62,931 nucleotides of DNA from JADGHX01 sp035760965 (GTDB taxonomy: Bacteria; Pseudomonadota; Gammaproteobacteria; Steroidobacterales; Steroidobacteraceae), in contig DASTRY010000060.1 of the NCBI GenBank assembly GCA_035760965.1, positions 1-62,931 on the forward strand, in the 5' to 3' direction. Positions 32,650 to 41,722 of this stretch are shown piece by piece; the first letter of the stretch is position 1; every line of letters starts with the position of its first letter. Below the pieces are notes generated by a model. It was not told where the DNA came from and did no database searches. It saw only the letters and a list, made by a program, of their open reading frames with translations. The position numbers were made by a program, and so were the translations under genes.

Positions 32650-33864
32650 ATGAACATCCCGTTTCGTCCGATTCTTTCCGCGCTCCTGCGCAACCGCACC
32701 GGCGCGCTGCTGGTTGCGATCCAGATCTCCATTGCTCTCGCGGTGCTGGTGAACGCCGTGTACATCGTCAAGCAGCGCGTGGACAAGATGAACCGCCCCA
32801 CCGGCATCGACGATCAGAACATTTTCGTCGTGTCGAGCACCGGTTTCGCGCGCGACTTCGACTACAACGCCTCGCTCCGCGAGGACCTCGACTATCTGCG
32901 CGGCATTCCAGGCGTGATCAGCGCGGTGGCCGTGAATGCGGTCCCGCTGAGCGGCGGCGGCAGCTCCAACGGGATTGGCAAGGTGCCGCACCAGCCCGCG
33001 CGGTCCGAGGACGGCAACTACTTCACGATCGATGAGCACGGGCTCGAGACCCTGGGGCTGCGACTCATCGCCGGCCGCAACTTCCGCCCGGACGAGATAC
33101 TGCCTCCGCCGAACAGCGTGCAGAACTACGTCGCACCTCAGGTCATCCTGACCAAGTCGCTCGCCGATGCGCTGTTTCCGCAAGGCGATGCGCTCGGCAA
33201 GACGATCTACGATGTCGATGATCACCCGTCGACGATCATCGGCATCGCCGACCGGATGATGGGCTCATGGGTCTGGTACGACCAACCCGACTACGTCTTT
33301 TTCATGCCGTACCTGCCGACGGGCCCGTCCGTGCGCTATCTGGTGCGCACGCAGCCGGGGCAGCGCGACGCGATCATGCGCGTCGCAGAGACGCACCTGA
33401 GCGCCTCGAATCCGCGGCGCGCCATCAACTGGGTGCGCTCGCTCGAGCTGTTCAAGAAGAACAGCTATCTCGCCGACCGCAACATGGGCGTGTTCCTCAC
33501 CACCGTGACGACGCTGCTGCTCGCGATCACCTCGCTCGGCATCTTCGGCCTGGCCACCTTCAACGTGAGCACGCGGACGAAGCAGATCGGCACGCGCCGG
33601 GCCGTCGGCGCGCGGCGGCGGGACATCGTGAGCTATTTCCTCGTCGAGAACTGGCTCATCACGACGGGCGGCATCGTCGTCGGCTGCATGCTGGCGCTGG
33701 CCGTGGGCTACTGGCTCGCGAGCGAATATCATCTGCCGCGCGTCGACCTCTTCTATCTCGTCGGCGGCGTGTTGATCCTGTGGGGCATCGGTACACTGGC
33801 GGCGTGGCAGCCGGCACGGCGCGCAGCGAAGGTCTCGCCCGCACTCGCCACGCGCACGGCCTAG
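32650..33864 (+). CDS. MacB/FtsX-type ABC permease, second
   Basis: The 404-residue protein repeats the layout of the first permease: an N-terminal helix (LLVAIQISIALAVLVNAVYI), a periplasmic domain, and three C-terminal helices with QIGTRRAVGARRRDIVSYFL. I chose ATG 32650 because GAGG lies six bases upstream; ATG 32644 is two codons longer. Together with the first permease it probably forms a heterodimer. It is followed by the response-regulator gene. Confidence 0.9.
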   Translation: MNIPFRPILSALLRNRTGALLVAIQISIALAVLVNAVYIVKQRVDKMNRPTGIDDQNIFVVSSTGFARDFDYNASLREDLDYLRGIPGVISAVAVNAVPLSGGGSSNGIGKVPHQPARSEDGNYFTIDEHGLETLGLRLIAGRNFRPDEILPPPNSVQNYVAPQVILTKSLADALFPQGDALGKTIYDVDDHPSTIIGIADRMMGSWVWYDQPDYVFFMPYLPTGPSVRYLVRTQPGQRDAIMRVAETHLSASNPRRAINWVRSLELFKKNSYLADRNMGVFLTTVTTLLLAITSLGIFGLATFNVSTRTKQIGTRRAVGARRRDIVSYFLVENWLITTGGIVVGCMLALAVGYWLASEYHLPRVDLFYLVGGVLILWGIGTLAAWQPARRAAKVSPALATRTA

Positions 33865-33935
33865 GCGGCATGTCGGTCGTCCCCGCAACGGTGTGGTCCT
33901 TTCCAACGGAGTCGCAGCCCCAGGCATCGAAGCGC

Positions 33936-35327
33936 ATGAGTCTCCCCAGCAACGAACTGCGGGCCCGCTTGGCAAACCACACGGTCCTGGTCATCGACGA
34001 CAACGAAGCGGTCTGCACCGCCTTCGATGTTCTGCTGTCCTTGCACGGCATGCGCGTGCTGACGGCCAATGCGCCCGCCCAGGGGCTCGAGGTGCTGGGG
34101 CGGGAAGCGGTCGATCTCGTGATCCAGGACATGAACTTCCGGCGCGAGGCCACGCGGGGCGAAGAAGGCATGGCGCTGTTCGCGGAAATCCGCAAGCGCT
34201 GGCCCGATATCCCCATCATTCTCCTGACCGCCTGGACGTACCTCGAAACGGCTGTGGAGCTCGTGAAGGCCGGTGCGGCGGACTATCTCGCGAAGCCGTG
34301 GGACGACGCGCGCCTGCTCACGACGGTGCGCAACCTGCTCGACTTGCGTCGGGCGCAGACGGAAACCCGCGCGATCCAGCAGCAGCGCAGCGAGGCGCGC
34401 GCGGCGCTGAGTGAGCGCTACAACCTCTGCGGCATCGTGTACGAGAGCGATGCCATGCACACGCTCGTCTCGACAGCCACGCACGTTGCCCATGCGGATG
34501 TACCGATCCTGATCACCGGGCCGAACGGTGCCGGCAAGGAAGTGCTCGCGGACATCGTGCAGGCCAACTCGTCGGTGCGCGACAAGCCGTATCTGAAGGT
34601 GAACCTCGGCGCTCTGCCGAACGATCTGATGGAAGCGGAGCTCTTCGGCACCGAAGCCGGCGCCTTCACCGGCGCGCGGGCGCGCACGGGCCGCTTCGAA
34701 GCGGCGGATGGCGGCACCCTCTTCCTCGATGAGCTCGGCAATCTCTCGGGCAGCGGGCAGGCGAAGCTCCTGCGAGTGCTGCAGACCGGGCAGTTCGAGC
34801 GTCTCGGCTCGAGCGTCACGCGCAAGACCCAGGTGCGGGTGATCGCGGCGACGAACGCGAACCTGCGCCAAGCCATCCGCGAAGGGCGGTTCCGCGAAGA
34901 CTTGTTCTACCGGCTCAACGTCATCGAGTTGGAGGTTCCGGCCCTGGCGGACCGTCGGGACGACATCCTGCCGCTCGCGCGGTCTTTTTTGACCGCAGGG
35001 TTCACTCTCGCGCCGGACGCGGAGCGCGCGCTCGTGCGCTACGACTGGCCCGGCAACGTCCGCGAGCTGCAGAACGCCATTCGGCGTGCGTGCCTGCTCT
35101 CGACCGGGCCGTCGATCGGTGCCGCGGCGCTGAACCTACCGGCGACCGCGCCCGCACCCGCCGATGAGCCGGTGCTCGATAAATCGACCATCGAAGAAGC
35201 GCTGACCCGCGCGAAAGGCGTGGTCGCGCACGCGGCGCGTGACCTCGGGCTGTCCCGTCAGGCACTCTACCGGCGCATGGAGAAACTCGGTCTCAAGCTC
35301 GAAGCCGGGCGCTTGATCTCGGAATAG
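33936..35327 (+). CDS. sigma-54-dependent response regulator (NtrC family)
   Basis: The 463-residue protein has a receiver domain (VLVIDDNEAV with the acidic pair; phospho-acceptor Asp in VIQDMNF), a central AAA+ domain with Walker A GPNGAGKE, the sigma-54-contacting loop GAFTGA, and Walker B GGTLFLDEL, then a C-terminal Fis-type HTH (VAHAARDLGLSRQALYRRME). The Walker A (PNGAGKE) differs slightly from the usual ESGTGKE but keeps GK. A start at ATG 33870 would add 22 residues; neither has a strong Shine-Dalgarno. It presumably binds the TGTCCGC cluster upstream of its own operon. Confidence 0.93.
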   Translation: MSLPSNELRARLANHTVLVIDDNEAVCTAFDVLLSLHGMRVLTANAPAQGLEVLGREAVDLVIQDMNFRREATRGEEGMALFAEIRKRWPDIPIILLTAWTYLETAVELVKAGAADYLAKPWDDARLLTTVRNLLDLRRAQTETRAIQQQRSEARAALSERYNLCGIVYESDAMHTLVSTATHVAHADVPILITGPNGAGKEVLADIVQANSSVRDKPYLKVNLGALPNDLMEAELFGTEAGAFTGARARTGRFEAADGGTLFLDELGNLSGSGQAKLLRVLQTGQFERLGSSVTRKTQVRVIAATNANLRQAIREGRFREDLFYRLNVIELEVPALADRRDDILPLARSFLTAGFTLAPDAERALVRYDWPGNVRELQNAIRRACLLSTGPSIGAAALNLPATAPAPADEPVLDKSTIEEALTRAKGVVAHAARDLGLSRQALYRRMEKLGLKLEAGRLISE

Positions 35328-35330
35328 CCG

Positions 35331-36698
35331 ATGCGGCTGCGCCTGTCGCTTGCGGCGCGTGTCGCCATCGCGCTGGTCACGACCGCCGTTGCCGTCGTGG
35401 TCGCGACCGTCGTGCTGGATCGCTGGCTGCCGCCGTGGCTCGCGGCGCTCACGGCATTCGTTCTCGTCTTGCCGACGGCCATCTGGCTCGGCCGAGTCAT
35501 GACGCGCCCCTGGTCGGACGTGGTTCAGGCCCTGACAGACGGCGTGGCAAGCCTGCGCGACCACGACTTCAGCGTCTCGATCAGCCCGCCGCGTGACAAG
35601 GAACTACACGATCTCGTCACCGCGTACAACTCGCTGGGCGACCTGCTCCGCCGCGAGCGGCTCGATCTCTACCAGCGCGAGCTGCTGCTCGATACGGTCA
35701 TCCAGACGACGCCGCTCGCGCTGGTGCTGACCAACGCCGCGGGGCGCATCGTTTTCAGCAACATCGCCGCGCGGCAATTGCTGTCCGGCGGCCGCAAGCT
35801 AGAGGGGTTCGATCTGACGGCGCTTCTGCAATCCGCGCCGGAGCCGCTGCGCGATGCCGTCGCCGCAGAGAGCGATCAGCTCTTCACGATGCAGCTCGGC
35901 GGCGAAGCCGAGGTGTTCCACCTCGCGCAGCGGCGTTTCCTTTTGAACGCGCAGCCGCATCGCATGCTGCTGCTGAAGCAGCTCACGCGCGAGCTCGCGG
36001 CGCAGGAAGTGGCGGTCTGGAAGAAAGTGATTCGCGTCATCGCGCACGAGCTGAACAACTCGCTCGCGCCGATCTCGTCACTGGCGCACTCCGGGCTCAT
36101 GCTCGCGGCGGAGCCCGATCCGCAGCGCCTGCAGCGCGTGTTCACGACGATCGCCGACCGCGCGGCGCATCTCGCCACGTTCATCGACGGCTATGCGCGG
36201 TTCGCGAAGCTCCCCAAGCCCCGCGTCGCACCGGTGGAATGGCGGCAGTTGTTCGCGCGTCTCGAGGGCACGATGACGTTCCGGCTCGGAGCGCCGTTAC
36301 CGGAAGGCTCCGCCGTCTTCGACGCGAGCCAGCTCGAGCAGGTGTTGATCAATCTGCTGAAGAACGCCGCGGAGTCGGGCTCCCCCACGACCGAAGTGGT
36401 GGTGACCGTGCGCGCGGCGAGCGATGGTCACCAGCCGGGTTGGACGATCGAAGTGGCCGATCGAGGCACCGGGCTCAGCGACGATGTGCTGCGCGATGCG
36501 CTGCTGCCGTTCTACTCGACCAAGCCGTCGGGCACGGGCCTCGGTCTCACGCTCTGCCGCGAGATCGTGGAAGCGCACGGTGGGCGGCTGAGCCTTGCCA
36601 ATCGCGAAGGTGGCGGCGCCGCGATGACCATCTGGCTGCCCGACGCCCCGGCCGAGCAGCCCCTGCAACCCGCTATTTCTTCTTCCGCGGCCGGCTGA
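35331..36698 (+). CDS. membrane histidine kinase, NtrY-like
   Basis: The 455-residue kinase has two N-terminal membrane helices (about residues 9-30 and 35-52), a HAMP-like linker, a PAS segment (about 115-215), the phospho-accepting H-box in RVIAHELNNSLAPISSL, and an ATPase domain with N-box NLLKNAAES and G-boxes EVADRGTGLSDD and GTGLGLTLCREI. There is almost no periplasmic loop between the helices, so it probably senses a cytoplasmic or membrane cue. It begins 3 bases after the regulator and its end overlaps galU tail to tail by 26 bases. Confidence 0.93.
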   Translation: MRLRLSLAARVAIALVTTAVAVVVATVVLDRWLPPWLAALTAFVLVLPTAIWLGRVMTRPWSDVVQALTDGVASLRDHDFSVSISPPRDKELHDLVTAYNSLGDLLRRERLDLYQRELLLDTVIQTTPLALVLTNAAGRIVFSNIAARQLLSGGRKLEGFDLTALLQSAPEPLRDAVAAESDQLFTMQLGGEAEVFHLAQRRFLLNAQPHRMLLLKQLTRELAAQEVAVWKKVIRVIAHELNNSLAPISSLAHSGLMLAAEPDPQRLQRVFTTIADRAAHLATFIDGYARFAKLPKPRVAPVEWRQLFARLEGTMTFRLGAPLPEGSAVFDASQLEQVLINLLKNAAESGSPTTEVVVTVRAASDGHQPGWTIEVADRGTGLSDDVLRDALLPFYSTKPSGTGLGLTLCREIVEAHGGRLSLANREGGGAAMTIWLPDAPAEQPLQPAISSSAAG

Positions 36699-37617
36699 CC
36701 GGCTCGTCGCTCGCGCCGCCGTTGCCACCCAGCTGCGCGCGCTTCGTCGCGGTCTTCAAATATTTCGCGAAATCCTTCCCGATCTGCGGGTGTGCCAGTG
36801 CCAGCTCGACGTTCGCCTGCAGATACCCGAGCTTGCTGCCGCAGTCGTAGCGCTTGCCCGTGAACCGGTGCGCATAGACCGCTTCCTCGCCCATGAGCGC
36901 CGCGATGCCGTCGGTGAGCTGGATCTCGCCGCCCGAGCCCTTGCCGATGCGCTCGAGGTGCTCGAAGACCGCGGGCGTCAACACGTAACGGCCCACGACC
37001 GCAAGATTCGAGGGCGCCTGCGCCGGCTTCGGCTTTTCGACGATGCTGCGGATGCGGCTCGTCTGCGACTTCGGCGCTTCCACCTCGACGATGCCGTACT
37101 TGTCGGTGTCCTTGTGCGGCACCACCTCGCAGCCGAGCACGCTCGAGCGCTTCGCGGAATACACGTCCGCCATCTGCTTGAGGCAAGGCACGTCGCTGCG
37201 GATGAGGTCGTCCGCGAGGTGTACGAAGAACGGCTCGGAACCCACCGCAGGCTGCGCACAGAGAACCGCGTGGCCGAGACCGAGCGGCTGCGGCTGGCGG
37301 ATGTAGATGCACGCAGCGTACGACGGCAGCACGCTCCGAATCTGATTCAGCAGGTCGCTCTTGCCCTGCGCTTCGAGCAGGTTCTCGAGCTCCGGATCGG
37401 AATCGAAGTGGTCCTCGATCGCGCGCTTCGAGGAGCCCGTGATGAACACCAAGCGGCTCGCGCCGGCGCCGAGCGCCTCCTCGACGGCGTACTGGATGAG
37501 CGGCTTGTCGACGACCGGCAGCATCTCCTTCGGACTCGCCTTGGTGGCCGGCAGGAAGCGTGTGCCCCGTCCTGCCACCGGAAACACCGCCGTACGGATC
37601 GCAGACTTCAAGCTCAT
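36673..37617 (-). CDS. galU: UTP-glucose-1-phosphate uridylyltransferase
   Basis: The 314-residue enzyme is a standard GalU: nucleotide-binding VFPVAGRGTRFLPATKASPK with PKEMLPVVDKPLIQ near residue 30, VHLADDLI near 133 for the metal, and YGIVEVE and GEIQLTD further on. It makes UDP-glucose for lipopolysaccharide, exopolysaccharide and cell-wall sugars. It converges with the histidine kinase gene. The C-terminus has a short basic tail (SRPRKKK). Confidence 0.96.
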   Translation of the reverse strand: MSLKSAIRTAVFPVAGRGTRFLPATKASPKEMLPVVDKPLIQYAVEEALGAGASRLVFITGSSKRAIEDHFDSDPELENLLEAQGKSDLLNQIRSVLPSYAACIYIRQPQPLGLGHAVLCAQPAVGSEPFFVHLADDLIRSDVPCLKQMADVYSAKRSSVLGCEVVPHKDTDKYGIVEVEAPKSQTSRIRSIVEKPKPAQAPSNLAVVGRYVLTPAVFEHLERIGKGSGGEIQLTDGIAALMGEEAVYAHRFTGKRYDCGSKLGYLQANVELALAHPQIGKDFAKYLKTATKRAQLGGNGGASDEPVSRPRKKK

Positions 37618-37703
37618 CGAAACTCCTCGTGGTTCGCGCGGCCGCCAAGTTTAGCGGATGAGCCGGGAAGCAACTGGCAGTCCCGACGACGCCCGCGATG
37701 CGC

Positions 37704-37739
37704 AAAAAACGGGGCTCGCCTCGGAAAAGGCGAGCCCCT
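37704..37739 (-). terminator. intrinsic terminator of the ComEA-like gene
   Basis: On the minus strand AGGGGCTCGCCT pairs with AGGCGAGCCCC and is followed by GTTTTTT. This is a textbook hairpin and T-run, placed 94 bases after the stop of the ComEA-like gene and before galU. Confidence 0.9.
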
Positions 37740-37833
37740 TGCGCAATACCGGCCCGAATGCCTTCGGGAACGGAAGGCTGGGGAGAGGAGGAACGAAGCG
37801 GACCGGCGGACGCGCGAAACGATGCGCGGTCGG

Positions 37834-38163
37834 TCAGGGCTTCGCGGGCTTGGCATCCGCTTTCGAGCCGGCGGGCTTCGCGGCGGCGCTCTTTGCGCCG
37901 TCGACGCGCAGCAGCTCACGGTTATTGTCGATGACCTTCTGCGGCATGTTCTTGACGAGCCGCAAATCGTCCACCGACTTGAACGGCCCGTGCTCGTTGC
38001 GATACGCGACGATGGCCTGCGCGCGCGCCGGCCCGACGCCGTTCAGCTCCCGCGCGAGCGTAGTCGCGTCCGCCGTGTTGATGTCCACCGGTCCGGCCCA
38101 TGCCGCGCAGGGCAGTCCCACGGAAACGAAGATCGAAGCGAGGGTCGAAGTGAGGAATCGCAT
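37834..38163 (-). CDS. ComEA-like helix-hairpin-helix protein, exported
   Basis: From ATG 38163 (AGGAGG six bases upstream) the 109-residue product has a signal peptide (LTSTLASIFVSVGLPCAAWA) and one pair of helix-hairpin-helix motifs (VDINTADATTLARELNGVGP, then ARAQAIVAYRNEHGPFKSVD). ComEA-type proteins bind DNA in the periplasm and help pull it in during transformation. The C-terminal 25 residues are Lys/Ala/Pro-rich. There is no other competence gene near it. A strong terminator follows. Confidence 0.9.
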   Translation of the reverse strand: MRFLTSTLASIFVSVGLPCAAWAGPVDINTADATTLARELNGVGPARAQAIVAYRNEHGPFKSVDDLRLVKNMPQKVIDNNRELLRVDGAKSAAAKPAGSKADAKPAKP

Positions 38164-38299
38164 GGTGGCCTCCTGGCCTGAAGAGTTGCGGCGACATCCG
38201 CCGCGGCCGGGAAGACTAGAGAGGTCGCGCACGGCCACCCACCGCCGTGCTCGTTGGAAATGACCAGATTCGGCGCTTGCGTTTGCGCTCGGGCGGCGA

Positions 38300-39430
38300 T
38301 TACCGGGACGGCGCGTCCGCCGGGGAGCGTTCCGCCCATTTGAAAACGGCGGGTCGCAGGCTGTCCCACGACCGGCATTTCGGACAACGCCAATACCAGC
38401 CGACGCTGTGCAGGCCACAGTCGTCGCATTGGTAGCGGCCGCCGCTGTCGCTGATCCGCGTGAGCAGTTGCCCGAGCGCGTCGCCTTCGGGTGCCGCCGA
38501 CTTCCCGCCCTCCTCGAGCTCGGGCAGTTGCTGCCGTCCCAGCGTCGGCAATGCCGTCGCGAGCAGCCACGCGAGCTGGCGCTGGCTCACGCGACCGGTC
38601 TTTTGCAGACGCGCGGTGAGTGCGTCCACGATGTCTTCCTCGCCAAGTTGGCTCGCGAGGGCGAGCAATCGCGGGATGATCTCGAGCGCCAGGCTCGGCG
38701 CCGCTTCCAGCGCCGCGAGGTATGCAGCGAGCGCGGCGCGCTCGTCGCCGCTCGCTTCCGTCACGCGCGCCGCGAGCAAGCCCGCCCGCGGCAGCTCGGC
38801 ATCGTGTGTGCGCGCCTGGCGCAAGAGCAGCAGCGAGCGCTCCATATCGCCCTGGAGCAGCGCCTGCTCGGCCAGCTCGCACAGGTAGTGCGCGGCGACG
38901 CGCCGCCGCTCGCTCTGAATGCTCTGCGGCAGCTCGTGAAAGATCTTCAGGGCGTTCGGCCAATCGGTCTGCTGCTCGTAGATGCGCAGCAGGTTTTCGA
39001 GCGCGGCGACGCGGTACTCGCGCGAGGCCGACAGCTCTTCGAACAGGCGCTCGGCGCGGTCCATGAGACCGGCGCTCAGATAGTCGAGGCCGAGTGCGAA
39101 GGCGGCCTTCTCGCGCAGCTCCGGCGGTCCTTCTTCGCGCAGCCGGGTGTGCAAGGCGATGGCGCGATCGACCTCGCCGCGCCGTCTGAAGAGGCTGCCG
39201 AGCGCGAATTGAATCTCCGCGGCATCCCCCTCCTGCTCCGCCATGCGCGCGAACACCTCGGCGGCGTGATCGATGCGATCGTTGATGAGGTGCTCGAGCC
39301 CGACGTAGTAATCGCGCGGCAGCCGCACCGTGCGCGCGACGCCGCTCCTGCGGCCGATGTACCACGCAGCCACCCCGACCAGCACGAACGCCAGCCCCAA
39401 CAGGAACGGAGGTAGATCGATCACGCGCAA
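38300..39430 (-). CDS. lapB: LPS assembly protein B
   Basis: The 376-residue protein has an N-terminal membrane helix (FLLGLAFVLVGVAAWYI), TPR repeats through about residue 310, and a C-terminal rubredoxin-type metal site (YQCDDCGLHSVGWYWRCPKC). LapB (YciM) works with FtsH to control LpxC turnover and so LPS synthesis. The gene lies 59 bases after ihfB. In Escherichia coli lapA stands upstream of lapB; here there is no room for it. Confidence 0.93.
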   Translation of the reverse strand: MRVIDLPPFLLGLAFVLVGVAAWYIGRRSGVARTVRLPRDYYVGLEHLINDRIDHAAEVFARMAEQEGDAAEIQFALGSLFRRRGEVDRAIALHTRLREEGPPELREKAAFALGLDYLSAGLMDRAERLFEELSASREYRVAALENLLRIYEQQTDWPNALKIFHELPQSIQSERRRVAAHYLCELAEQALLQGDMERSLLLLRQARTHDAELPRAGLLAARVTEASGDERAALAAYLAALEAAPSLALEIIPRLLALASQLGEEDIVDALTARLQKTGRVSQRQLAWLLATALPTLGRQQLPELEEGGKSAAPEGDALGQLLTRISDSGGRYQCDDCGLHSVGWYWRCPKCRSWDSLRPAVFKWAERSPADAPSR

Positions 39431-39489
39431 AGGCTAGCGCGCGGCACCGCGATGTTCCATGCGCCCGTCGTGGAACGGCGACGCAGTGA

Positions 39490-39792
39490 TCAGTCCCGGA
39501 TGGGTCGGCCGGCGCCGTCGTTCACGCGCTCGCGCAGGTCCTTGCCGGGTTTGAAGTGCGGCACGTACTTGCCGGAGAGCGCGACGGCCTCGCCCGTCTT
39601 GGGATTGCGTCCCTGCCGCGGCGGTCGGAAATGCAGCGAGAAGCTGCCGAAGCCGCGGATTTCGATGCGCTCTCCCGCCGAGAGCGCATCGCTCATGATT
39701 TCCAGAATCTGCTTCAGCGCCAGCTCCACGTCCTTCGCGGGCAGGTGCTTCTGCTTGGCCGTGATGATCTCGATCAGCTCGGACTTGGTCAT
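39490..39792 (-). CDS. ihfB: integration host factor subunit beta
   Basis: The 100-residue protein starts MTKSELIEIITAKQKHLPAK and carries the beta-arm motif FRPPRQGRNPKTGEAVALSG with the intercalating Pro. The opening and arm are those of IHF-beta rather than HU. It pairs with IhfA (2228-2527). It lies in the conserved rpsA-ihfB-lapB order, 84 bases after rpsA. Confidence 0.96.
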   Translation of the reverse strand: MTKSELIEIITAKQKHLPAKDVELALKQILEIMSDALSAGERIEIRGFGSFSLHFRPPRQGRNPKTGEAVALSGKYVPHFKPGKDLRERVNDGAGRPIRD

Positions 39793-39876
39793 GTCTCGCC
39801 TTTCGGCCGCAAGCCTCCAAGTAGAAGGGCTCGGCCTCGAGCCCTCCTACCCCGATCCCGGTTGTTGCGCTCGGCG

Positions 39877-41553
39877 TCAGCCGCGGTCGCCGATGTGCTC
39901 CTTCAGCAGGTCGCCCAGGCTCGTGCCCGAGGACGACTGATCGGACGAACGATAGCTCTGCACGGCCTCCGCCTCCTCATGGATTTCCTTCGCTTTGATG
40001 GAGAGCGAAATCGTGCGCGTCTTGCGGTCGACGCCGGTGAACTTGGCCTCGATCTCCTCGCCTTCCTTCAGCACGGTGCGCGCGTCTTCCACGCGATCGC
40101 GCCCGAGCTCGGAGGCACGCAGCTGACCCTCGACACCGTTGCCGAGGTCGATGATCGCGCCGCGCGCGTCGACCTCCTTCACGATGCCGCGCACGATCGT
40201 GCCCTTCGGGTTCTCCGCGATGTAGGCCGAGAACGGATCCTTGGCGAGCTGCTTGATGCCGAGCGAGATGCGCTCGCGCTCCGGATCGATCGACAGCACC
40301 ATCGCCTCGATCTGCTGGCCCTTCTGGTAATTGCGCACCGCCTCTTCGCCCGGCTGATCCCAGGAGATGTCGGAGAGGTGCACCAGGCCGTCGATGTTGC
40401 CCGGCAGGCCGATGAAGATGCCGAAGTCGGTGATCGACTTGATCTGCCCGGTGACGCGGTCGCCGCGGTTGTAGTTCTCCGCGAATTCCTTCCACGGGTT
40501 CGCCTGGCACTGCTTCAAGCCGAGCGAGATGCGGCGGCGCTCCTCGTCGACGTCGAGCACCATGACCTCGACTTCCTGGCCGGTGTGCACGACCTTCGCC
40601 GGGTTGACGTTCTTGTTGGTCCAGTCCATCTCGGAGACGTGGACGAGACCCTCCACGCCGTCCTCGATCTCGACGAACGCGCCGTAGTCGGCGATGTTCG
40701 TGACCTTGCCGAAGACGCGCGTGTGCGGCGGGTAGCGGCGGGCGATGTTCTCCCACGGGTCCGCGCCGAGCTGCTTCAGGCCGAGGCTGACGCGCGAGCG
40801 CTCGCGGTCGAACTTGAGGATGCGCACATCGATCTCGTCGCCGACCTTGACGACTTCCGACGGATGCTTGACGCGCTTCCAGGCCATGTCCGTGATGTGC
40901 AAGAGGCCGTCGATGCCGCCGAGGTCGACGAACGCACCGTAATCGGTGAGGTTCTTGACCGTGCCGCGCACCACTGCGCCTTCCTGCAGGTTCTCCATGA
41001 GCGCGCTGCGCTCCGCGGAGAATTCCTGCTCGACCACCGCACGCCGCGACACCACGACGTTATTGCGCTTTTGATCGAGCTTGATGACTTTGAATTCGAG
41101 CGGCTTGTTCTCGAGGTAGCTCGTGTCGCGCACGGGGCGCACATCGACGAGCGAGCCGGGCAGGAACGCGCGAACGTTGTCGATCTCCACCGTGAAGCCG
41201 CCCTTGACGCGGCCGGTGATGACGCCGGTGACGATCTCGGAATTGTTGAAGGCCGTCTCGAGCCGCGTCCACGTGCGGGCACGCTTGGCTTTTTCACGCG
41301 AGAGGCGCGTCTCGCCGGTGCCGTCCTCGACCGAGTCGAGCGCGACTTCGACTTCATCGCCCGGCTTGACCTCGATCTCGCCGCGTTCGTTCTTGAACTG
41401 CTCGATCGGAATCACGGCCTCGGATTTGAGGCCCACGTTGACGATGACGACGTCGGGAGTGACATCCACGACGAGCCCGGTGAGGATCATTCCGGGGCGA
41501 ATGCGTTTGTTGGCGAGACTTTCTTCGAAAAGTTGGGCGAAACTTTCTGTCAT
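39877..41553 (-). CDS. rpsA: 30S ribosomal protein S1
   Basis: The 558-residue protein has six S1 RNA-binding repeats; clear ones begin at about residues 22, 105, 190, 277, 364 and 450 (e.g. GTVKNLTDYGAFVDLGGIDG). S1 unfolds and docks messages on the 30S subunit. It is the largest ribosomal protein and represses its own translation. The 169-base gap to cmk upstream holds several potential hairpins, as in the known autoregulatory leader, but I cannot fold it here. Confidence 0.97.
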   Translation of the reverse strand: MTESFAQLFEESLANKRIRPGMILTGLVVDVTPDVVIVNVGLKSEAVIPIEQFKNERGEIEVKPGDEVEVALDSVEDGTGETRLSREKAKRARTWTRLETAFNNSEIVTGVITGRVKGGFTVEIDNVRAFLPGSLVDVRPVRDTSYLENKPLEFKVIKLDQKRNNVVVSRRAVVEQEFSAERSALMENLQEGAVVRGTVKNLTDYGAFVDLGGIDGLLHITDMAWKRVKHPSEVVKVGDEIDVRILKFDRERSRVSLGLKQLGADPWENIARRYPPHTRVFGKVTNIADYGAFVEIEDGVEGLVHVSEMDWTNKNVNPAKVVHTGQEVEVMVLDVDEERRRISLGLKQCQANPWKEFAENYNRGDRVTGQIKSITDFGIFIGLPGNIDGLVHLSDISWDQPGEEAVRNYQKGQQIEAMVLSIDPERERISLGIKQLAKDPFSAYIAENPKGTIVRGIVKEVDARGAIIDLGNGVEGQLRASELGRDRVEDARTVLKEGEEIEAKFTGVDRKTRTISLSIKAKEIHEEAEAVQSYRSSDQSSSGTSLGDLLKEHIGDRG

Positions 41554-41722
41554 ACCTTCACTTCGCGTGGGTGCCGTTCATTGGCGGCACACCGACGCAT
41601 GTACTGGGCTCAATTCCCTCGGGCCCAGGCAGTTGCAAATGTGGCCGTGCAGTCCCTGCAGGCCGGCTCTTTCGGAAATACATACACTCAAATTTCGCAG
41701 CGAGAGAGGAGCGCTCCGACCG

